A stretch of DNA of 64,000 bases, taken from the NCBI GenBank assembly GCA_024233005.1, contig JACKQE010000001.1, positions 434,001 to 498,000 on the forward strand. Reading direction: 5' to 3'. Made by a program: the position numbers and the translations under genes. The stretch's first letter is position 1. The number at the start of each line of letters is the position of its first letter. Under the pieces are notes generated by a model. That model worked only from the letters and a program-made list of their open reading frames with translations, had not been told where the DNA came from and did not search any database. This DNA comes from Akkermansiaceae bacterium. GTDB lineage: Bacteria > Verrucomicrobiota > Verrucomicrobiia > Verrucomicrobiales > DEV007. Positions 57,168-64,000 of this stretch are shown here, piece after piece.

Positions 57168-57846
57168 ACAGGTTGGTTTCGAAAAGGGTGGGTGGCATTT
57201 GGTCGCAGGAGCCTGTCTTGGCATCTGCCTTGCCTTGGGCCAGACAGGGTGTCTGAGCACCCAGACCGTCAAGACCAAAAGCTCCTCCTACACGTTTCTC
57301 GGTCACGAGGACGATTCGAAGAAGATCAAAGCAAAGTTCGGTGGCGGCTACAGCTACAGCCCGACCGGTGAGGTGATCACCGAGCGGAAATCTCCCTTTG
57401 CCGTCAACAAGATGTTGCCGGGGATGGATCGGGAAATGGGCGACCAATCATTCCGGAACCCCAAAAAGGATCTGGGCAGTAAAGCTTACAAAACGCCCGA
57501 TTACCTTGTCCGGAACAAAGATGTGAATGCCAAAAAAGCTTGGGGAGTTGATGCAAGTGCCCGGGAGTCGGATATGGACCGTCACCTCGCTGCGGGGGTC
57601 GATTCCGAGGCCAAAACCAAAGAGGCCTGGGGTTTTGACAAACTGTTCCGCAGCAAAAAGGCCGCCGGAGTGGACCGCCAATTCGCAACCTCCGATCGGG
57701 GCGAGTACACAAGGGCGCAGCAGAATGCCGCCATACCCGATCCAGCCCCGGGACCCAGTGCGGCAAACAATTACTCCCTAGAAAAACGGCTCACCATGGA
57801 CGACGTTCGGAAAATGCTGCATCCCGAACAGGCTGGCGGCTCTTGA
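57160..57846 (+). CDS. Putative lipoprotein with internal AxGVD repeats
   Basis: The 228-residue protein has a short signal ending in GQTGC (Cys31), a lipobox with a poor -3 residue, so lipidation is likely but not certain. The mature part is charged and carries repeated AWGVD / AAGVD / EAWGFD units between residues 125 and 170. I do not know the family. It overlaps the giant TPR gene by eight bases, and its product may anchor or cap that protein. A nitroreductase gene follows after 34 bases. Confidence 0.75.
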   Translation: MSKQVGFEKGGWHLVAGACLGICLALGQTGCLSTQTVKTKSSSYTFLGHEDDSKKIKAKFGGGYSYSPTGEVITERKSPFAVNKMLPGMDREMGDQSFRNPKKDLGSKAYKTPDYLVRNKDVNAKKAWGVDASARESDMDRHLAAGVDSEAKTKEAWGFDKLFRSKKAAGVDRQFATSDRGEYTRAQQNAAIPDPAPGPSAANNYSLEKRLTMDDVRKMLHPEQAGGS

Positions 57847-57880
57847 CCGGCGACCTTTTCCCGTGTTTAGGCATGGCGTT

Positions 57881-58519
57881 ATGTCCGATCCAGTCCCACC
57901 CGCTCCCCGTCTTGATGCCTTCTCCCTTCGTTTGGCCGCCGCCAATGCCCTGATTCGACGCCGTCGTACCATCAAACCGGCGGCCATGAGTGTCAAACGG
58001 GTGGAGCATGAACATCTGGCCGCCATTTTGGAAAACGCAAACTGGGCTCCCACCCACGGTCTGACCGAACCTTGGCGTTTTGTGGTGTTCACCGACGAGG
58101 CTCGTGGTTCGCTGGCTTCCAAATTGCAAGCCCTTTATCGTGATACCACGCCGGCGGCGGAGGTTCGCGAAGACAAACTGGCCAAGCTCGGTGAAACACC
58201 ATTGCTGGCACCTGTCGTCATTGCGGTGGGCTTGCACCGCCAGGTGTCGGCTCAGATCCCCGAGTTGGAAGAGATTGAAGCAGTGGCCTGTGCCGTGCAA
58301 AACATGCATTTAACGGCCTCTGCTCTCGGGATGGCTGCTTTCTGGTCGACTCCGCCGGTCACTTATACCCGGGAAATGGCCGACTGGTTGGGCTGGACAG
58401 GAGCTGGGGACCGCTGTTTGGGCCTCTTTTATCTCGGCTGGCCGGCAGACGAGACTTGGCCGGATAGTCCACGCCGGCCCATGGCGGACAAGGTGGTATG
58501 GAGGAATTCAGCCGAATAA
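57881..58519 (+). CDS. Nitroreductase family protein (YdjA-like)
   Basis: The 212-residue flavoprotein has the nitroreductase pattern: RRRRTIKPAAM (FMN phosphate Arg pair), LENANWAPTHGLTEPWRFVVF, AVACAVQNMHLTASALGMAAFW and the C-terminal LGLFYLGWPADE. These FMN enzymes reduce nitro groups or act on other substrates; the physiological one here is unknown. ATG 57881 is preferred; the ATG at 57863 adds six residues unlike the family. It converges on the recombinase gene. Confidence 0.92.
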   Translation: MSDPVPPAPRLDAFSLRLAAANALIRRRRTIKPAAMSVKRVEHEHLAAILENANWAPTHGLTEPWRFVVFTDEARGSLASKLQALYRDTTPAAEVREDKLAKLGETPLLAPVVIAVGLHRQVSAQIPELEEIEAVACAVQNMHLTASALGMAAFWSTPPVTYTREMADWLGWTGAGDRCLGLFYLGWPADETWPDSPRRPMADKVVWRNSAE

Positions 58520-58542
58520 CCGGATCTGAATACGTCGGAGTC

Positions 58543-59526
58543 TTACTCGGCCCGCGGATGGGCCTTCTCATAGGCCTCCTTCATTCTCTCGATTGACACA
58601 TGGGTGTAAATCTGGGTCGTCGAAAGGCTGGCATGCCCCAGCAGGCTCTGCACACTGCGAAGATCCGCGCCCGCATCGAGAAGATGGGTCGCGAAACTGT
58701 GGCGGAATTTGTGGGGGCTAACCTGCACTGGCAGGCCTGAGGCGGTATGGTATTTTTTCACCACATCGGTGATCGCCCGGCTTGTCATCCGGCGACGCAA
58801 TTTACTGAGAAACAGAGCCCCTTCGCTGACTTTGGCTTCCCCCCGGTAACGCTGGATGGCGGCCACCGCTGGTCCTCCCACGGGGCAGAGTCGTTCCTTG
58901 CGTCCCTTCCCGAAAACACGGACGGTTTCTGAAATAAAATCAAAGTCCCGGCAATCCAAGGCCGCCAGTTCCGCCAGCCGGAGGCCACTGCTGTAAAAAA
59001 GTTCCAAAATGGCGGCATCCCGGGACGGCATCCACGAAGGGGCCTGCTTTTCCAACGGCAATTTCAGAGGCAATTCGAGCAGAGTGAGGACTTGGGCCTG
59101 GGTGAGCACCACAGGAAGTTTTTTTTCCGTTTTTGGGAGCAAGACCTCGACCAGTGGGTTTTTTAGCAGGCCCTTTCTCAGGGTGAGGTATTTGTAAAAG
59201 CCCCGCAAGGCAGCGAAATGGAGGCGGATCGTGGCTCGTGCCACGTTCTTTTTCATCAATTCGAACAAATACTTCCGGAAGTGATCCGGTCGGCACTCCC
59301 GCCAGCCCGGAAAGGCATTGCTGTGGGTGCGGAAGGCATGGAGTGCGTGATGGTAATTGATCAGGGTGCGGGGTGAAACATTCCTCTCCACTGAGAGATG
59401 CTCCAAATATGCCTCAGAAAGTTCATCCTCTTCCGAAGCGGAACTACCCGGTGGTAAAACCGATGAAGACAGCACCGGTGGCACTGACCGCGGCCGGCCT
59501 GACCCGCGGGAACTGGACCGTCTCAT
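58543..59526 (-). CDS. Tyrosine recombinase, XerC/XerD-like
   Basis: The 327-residue protein has a SAM-like N-terminal domain (residues 35-120, LSVERNVSPRTLINYHHALHAF) and the catalytic domain with every tyrosine-recombinase residue: Arg183, Lys207, His272, Arg275, His298 and Tyr307 (TQIYTHV). It should resolve chromosome dimers at dif with a partner (XerC plus XerD). The first 30 residues are Ser/Pro-rich and not family-like, so the true start may be internal. No mobile-element neighbours were seen, which favours a Xer role over an integrase. Confidence 0.92.
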   Translation of the reverse strand: MRRSSSRGSGRPRSVPPVLSSSVLPPGSSASEEDELSEAYLEHLSVERNVSPRTLINYHHALHAFRTHSNAFPGWRECRPDHFRKYLFELMKKNVARATIRLHFAALRGFYKYLTLRKGLLKNPLVEVLLPKTEKKLPVVLTQAQVLTLLELPLKLPLEKQAPSWMPSRDAAILELFYSSGLRLAELAALDCRDFDFISETVRVFGKGRKERLCPVGGPAVAAIQRYRGEAKVSEGALFLSKLRRRMTSRAITDVVKKYHTASGLPVQVSPHKFRHSFATHLLDAGADLRSVQSLLGHASLSTTQIYTHVSIERMKEAYEKAHPRAE

Positions 59527-59549
59527 GAAGGCAGGAGGCCGAATGGACC

Positions 59550-59963
59550 TCAGTGGACGAGCGCCAGTGTTTCCTGGGGCAGGAAAACGGAGGTCCTTCG
59601 ATTCCCAATGGAGTCCCGGTGGGGGCTTCTCTCCGTCGTTTTGGCGGGTGGCAGGGAGATCAATTGGGTCGATAGAGCATCAAAGTTCCCGTCGTTCCGC
59701 GTTCCGAAAACCACTTCATACGATTGTCCTACTTCTGACAAGGCCAAGAGAAGTCGACCACTGGGAAGATCCAAGGTCATCTCCTCGAAGTAATGACCGG
59801 ACTCGCCTCCACGGATTTGTAGCACCAGATCACTTCCAGAGGCCAATCCTTCAGGGCAATCCCAGAAAATCACCATGGAACGCGCATCGCGCACCATCAG
59901 AGCGAAAGTGGCTGGACTCGCGTCGACCGGAAGGCCAGAACTCTTGAAAGAATTTGATTTCAT
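59550..59963 (-). CDS. DUF4912-like protein
   Basis: The 137-residue protein has DARSMVIFWDCP near the start, then GHYFEEMTLDLPSGRLLLALSEVGQSYEVVFGTRNDGNF, a pattern close to DUF4912 (YWE-type start, then a beta core with YxVxxG). The match is by motif only. It is soluble, with no signal peptide. The gene runs into the recombinase gene with a 23-base gap and diverges from hisF. The start at 59963 is chosen because upstream residues in the frame are not domain-like. Confidence 0.65.
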   Translation of the reverse strand: MKSNSFKSSGLPVDASPATFALMVRDARSMVIFWDCPEGLASGSDLVLQIRGGESGHYFEEMTLDLPSGRLLLALSEVGQSYEVVFGTRNDGNFDALSTQLISLPPAKTTERSPHRDSIGNRRTSVFLPQETLALVH

Positions 59964-60108
59964 GATGAGTATGAAAATATCGGCTTCACTGCAGTTAGCA
60001 CAATGAATTTCAGTTTTCCAGAAAATTCGTATTCGTAAAGCAAATTGATGAAACTTTCTGCGATTCGAATGTGATGAGCTCGTGAATCGGGGTATCATTT
60101 TCACCTCC

Positions 60109-60885
60109 ATGCTCGCAAAACGCATCATCCCCTGCCTTGACGTGACCGATGGTCGAGTAGTCAAGGGCACCAAATTTCTCAACCTTCGTGACGCCGGCGA
60201 TCCGGTGGAATGTGCCGTTGGTTACAACGATCAGGGAGCGGACGAGCTTGTCTTTCTGGATATTACGGCATCTTCTGATGGACGGCAGACCATGGTCGAG
60301 GTCGTTCGTCGCACAGCTGAACGCTGTCTCATGCCCGTGACTGTGGGCGGCGGCATCCGCACGGTTGCGGACATGCGAGACATGCTTCTCGCCGGGGCTG
60401 ATAAAGTCGGAATCAACACAGCCGCCGTGAATGACCCGGGCCTTGTTGCGGAAGGAGCCAAAGCGTTCGGAAGCCAATGCATCGTGGTGGCGATCGATGC
60501 CAAGCGGCGACCGGGAGGTGGGTGGGAAGTCTACACTCACGGTGGGCGCACCCCCACGGGGATTGATGCGGTGGATTGGGCCCGAAGGGTTGAGGATCTG
60601 GGCGCTGGTGAGATTCTTCTCACCAGCATGGATGCCGATGGAACCAAGGCTGGCTATGATCTTCGACTGAACGCCGCAGTGAGCGGTGCCCTCAGCATCC
60701 CAGTGATTGCCAGTGGCGGTGCTGGATCCCTGGAGCACATGGCCTCAGTGTTGGGCGAAGGAAAAGCAGATGCCGTCCTTGCTGCCAGCATTTTTCATTT
60801 CGGTGAGTTCACTGTTTCGGACGTAAAGGAGTATCTCGCCTCCTGTGGGATCCCCATTCGGCCGGTGCATCTTTTTCCAGTTTGA
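60109..60885 (+). CDS. hisF: Imidazole glycerol phosphate synthase subunit HisF
   Basis: The 258-residue TIM barrel is full length. MLAKRIIPCLDVTDGRVVKG holds the first catalytic Asp, ADELVFLDITASSDGR and VGGGIR the phosphate sites, and ILLTSMDADGTKAGYD the second catalytic Asp. With HisH it converts PRFAR and glutamine ammonia into IGP and AICAR in histidine synthesis. No other his gene is adjacent, so histidine genes are scattered here. The ATG at 60109 fits the family start; ATG 60082 upstream would add nine odd residues. Confidence 0.97.
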   Translation: MLAKRIIPCLDVTDGRVVKGTKFLNLRDAGDPVECAVGYNDQGADELVFLDITASSDGRQTMVEVVRRTAERCLMPVTVGGGIRTVADMRDMLLAGADKVGINTAAVNDPGLVAEGAKAFGSQCIVVAIDAKRRPGGGWEVYTHGGRTPTGIDAVDWARRVEDLGAGEILLTSMDADGTKAGYDLRLNAAVSGALSIPVIASGGAGSLEHMASVLGEGKADAVLAASIFHFGEFTVSDVKEYLASCGIPIRPVHLFPV

Positions 60886-61187
60886 GCGCCCTCCTGACCT
60901 GTTCCAACCTTGTCAGCGCTCCCCGTCTCTTAGGTGATCGAGAGATTCATTTTTGGTCCTCTTTTTGAAAATTGGCGCAAGTCGCCTATTCTCAGTTGAG
61001 TTTGACTCAATGGTGGCCCTTCTTCGTGGTTGTGATTCAGTTTTTGGAGAATTTTTGCAAAAATCTCATTGCCGAAAACGGAACCATGCGTATCTTCTTC
61101 CTCCCGACCGGAACACGTTGGGGATCGGAGACAGAGTCGGTCGATTGCAAGTGATTGTGATCGGCTTTTTTGTCCCCGAGATGATGC

Positions 61188-61198
61188 GATCTTTAACA
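61188..61198 (+). promoter_or_regulatory. Leader boxA-like antitermination element
   Basis: GATCTTTAACA resembles the boxA of bacterial rRNA leaders (TGCTCTTTAACA type), to which Nus factors bind on the RNA. It lies about 280 bases before 16S; a second boxA is in the spacer at 63571-63582. Confidence 0.6.
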
Positions 61199-61371
61199 GA
61201 GACAAGCCAGTTTGGCTCCGCCCGATGCAAGCTCCAAAACAGGGGATTGGCAGGGGAGGGGTCCTAAAAAACTGGTGGAAGAAAAAGGTTAATTTGTGCG
61301 TTGCGTCCTGCCTGTCCGTGACACGGAGAGGAGAGGCGCACGGTCAAGAAAATGGAGCAAGCAATTGCCGT

Positions 61372-61387
61372 GCCGGATTCGTCCGGC
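61372..61387 (+). repeat. UUCG-tetraloop hairpin in the rRNA leader
   Basis: GCCGGA-TTCG-TCCGGC forms a perfect 6-bp stem with a stable UUCG tetraloop about 93 bases before 16S. Likely part of the leader RNA structure used in folding or processing. Confidence 0.6.
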
Positions 61388-61479
61388 GAGGTGGTGGTTT
61401 GGGAAGTTTTCAAAAACCGTTTTAATTTTTCCACCTGTCGGTCCGCAAGGTCCGGCGGGAATCAATGGAAACACGTTTT

Positions 61480-63025
<1,546 letters not shown>

Positions 63026-63298
63026 CATTCCGGTATATGGAAACACCGGGCACCGCCATGAAGGTGGTGGCCACGTTTCCGGCCGGATAGGTCGAGGCCT
63101 ACCGGGACTGGTCAAACAGTTCCCATGGCTTTTGGCATTCGAAAGAATCTCAAAACCTTTTCAAGTCGCCCCGCCGAACCGTGTCAACCACGTGACCAAG
63201 CGGGCGCAACGCACAACCTTAGCCTTTTGCTTCCTGTCTCCGGAAAAACACCACCGTCGTTTTCCCTCCCTCCACCCTCTGAAATCCCCGGATTTTAT

Positions 63299-63371
63299 GG
63301 GGGCATAGCTCAGTTGGTAGAGCGCCAGCTTTGCAAGCTGGATGTCAGGAGTTCGAATCTCCTTGCCTCCA
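63299..63371 (+). tRNA. tRNA-Ala (anticodon TGC)
   Basis: A 73-base cloverleaf: acceptor GGGGGCA pairs with TGCCTCC, the anticodon stem CCAGC/GCTGG holds loop TTTGCAA, and GTTCGAATC is the T-loop. The CCA end is not encoded (the bases after A73 are CAG). It is the first of the two spacer tRNAs. Confidence 0.97.
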
Positions 63372-63416
63372 CAGGGTGTCACCTTCTTGGTGGCGCCATT
63401 GGAGAGGCCGCTTCGG

Positions 63417-63493
63417 GGGTCTGTAGCTCAGTTGGTTAGAGCACCGCCTTGATAAGGCGGGGGTCACAGGTTCGAGTCCTGTCAGACCCACCA
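63417..63493 (+). tRNA. tRNA-Ile (anticodon GAT)
   Basis: A 77-base cloverleaf with CCA: acceptor GGGTCTG pairs with CAGACCC, anticodon stem CCGCC/GGCGG with loop TTGATAA, T-loop GGTTCGAGTCC. CCA is encoded at 63491-63493. It follows tRNA-Ala after 45 bases, the reverse of the usual Ile-Ala order. Confidence 0.97.
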
Positions 63494-63570
63494 GGCCCCG
63501 TTTTCGAAGTTCTGAGGCCGAGCCGGGAGAAGCGAGAAGAAAACGACCGGCGGCACGTTGAAAGTTCGTG

Positions 63571-63582
63571 GTTCTTTGACAA
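63571..63582 (+). promoter_or_regulatory. Spacer boxA antitermination element
   Basis: GTTCTTTGACAA is the standard boxA form of 16S-23S spacers, about 89 bases before 23S. It would load Nus factors so that polymerase reads through 23S. Confidence 0.8.
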
Positions 63583-63670
63583 CTGCATTGTGGGTGACAA
63601 TTTCAATGAGAGAAACTTCATTGGAATGAAAGATAAGAAAAAGTGTGAGCCAAAGAAATTTGGAAGAAAA

Positions 63671-64000
<330 letters not shown>

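Larger units (their letters stand above)
60886..61479 (+). promoter_or_regulatory. Leader and promoter region of the rRNA operon
   Basis: About 594 bases without a gene. Features seen: a stem right after hisF (GAGCG/CGCTC with CTGAC/GTCAG), a perfect short inverted repeat TTGAGT-TTG-ACTCAA (60996-61010), a boxA-like GATCTTTAACA (61188-61198) and a TTCG-loop hairpin (61372-61387). TTGACT at 61002-61007 could be a -35 box but no matching -10 was found, so the promoter is not resolved. Confidence 0.6.

Overview
The window reads as a GC-rich chromosome segment of a Gram-negative member of the Verrucomicrobiota. Three things point there: the 16S rRNA near the right end has a verrucomicrobial-looking 5' region and 3' helix region; the segment is rich in Planctomycetes/Verrucomicrobia-type secreted families (DUF1501, DUF1549/DUF1553, DUF1552, DUF1592/1588/1587, DUF5722, sulfatase, SGNH hydrolases); and there are Tat/Sec signals, lipoproteins and an outer-membrane barrel. 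No database search was possible, so genus is not claimed. There is no CRISPR array, phage or insertion sequence.

Layout. 1-10 kb: two DUF1549/DUF1553 + DUF1501 gene pairs flank a chaperone block, dnaK - groES - groEL, which ends at a clear intrinsic terminator. 10-12.7 kb: a sulfatase and an esterase on the minus strand. 12.9-19.3 kb: a tightly overlapping glycolate-use operon, with a class V aminotransferase, GlcD, GlcE, GlcF and a lactate/glycolate permease. 19.3-27.4 kb: a beta-barrel protein, a DUF5722 protein, a DUF1552 protein, a divergent HxlR regulator / DinB-like pair with a palindromic operator, and a two-CxxCH DUF1592-type protein. 27.5-31.4 kb: two SGNH hydrolases flanking a CBS-HEPN fusion, and a GNAT acetyltransferase. 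31.6-36 kb: yidD, an esterase, yidC and a TraB/GumN protein. 36-40.5 kb (minus): a three-gene envelope operon centred on a 771-residue protein made of a degenerate receiver, a degenerate kinase, a TM segment and a cysteine-less FGE/SUMF1 domain. 40.7-44.3 kb: an oligopeptidase A operon. 44.5-46.3 kb: rpsA with its terminator. 46.5-50.8 kb: a small SecD-P1-like secreted protein, an M23 peptidase, a hydrolase and recN. 51-58.5 kb: a 2066-residue TPR protein, a lipoprotein and a nitroreductase. 58.5-60.9 kb: xerC-like recombinase, a DUF4912-like protein and divergent hisF. 61.2-64 kb: an rRNA operon with leader boxA, 16S, tRNA-Ala(TGC), tRNA-Ile(GAT), spacer boxA and the 5' end of 23S.

How the genes work together. 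The glycolate operon would import glycolate, oxidise it to glyoxylate (GlcDEF) and transaminate glyoxylate to glycine. dnaK, groES, groEL and rpsA share A/C-rich, G-poor leaders without a Shine-Dalgarno sequence, although the 16S anti-SD is intact. The most interesting undescribed candidates are the pseudo-enzyme envelope operon (35997-40515), the CBS-HEPN protein (28889-29722), and the giant TPR/lipoprotein pair (50967-57846). The rRNA spacer carries its two tRNAs in the order Ala-Ile, the reverse of the common bacterial order.
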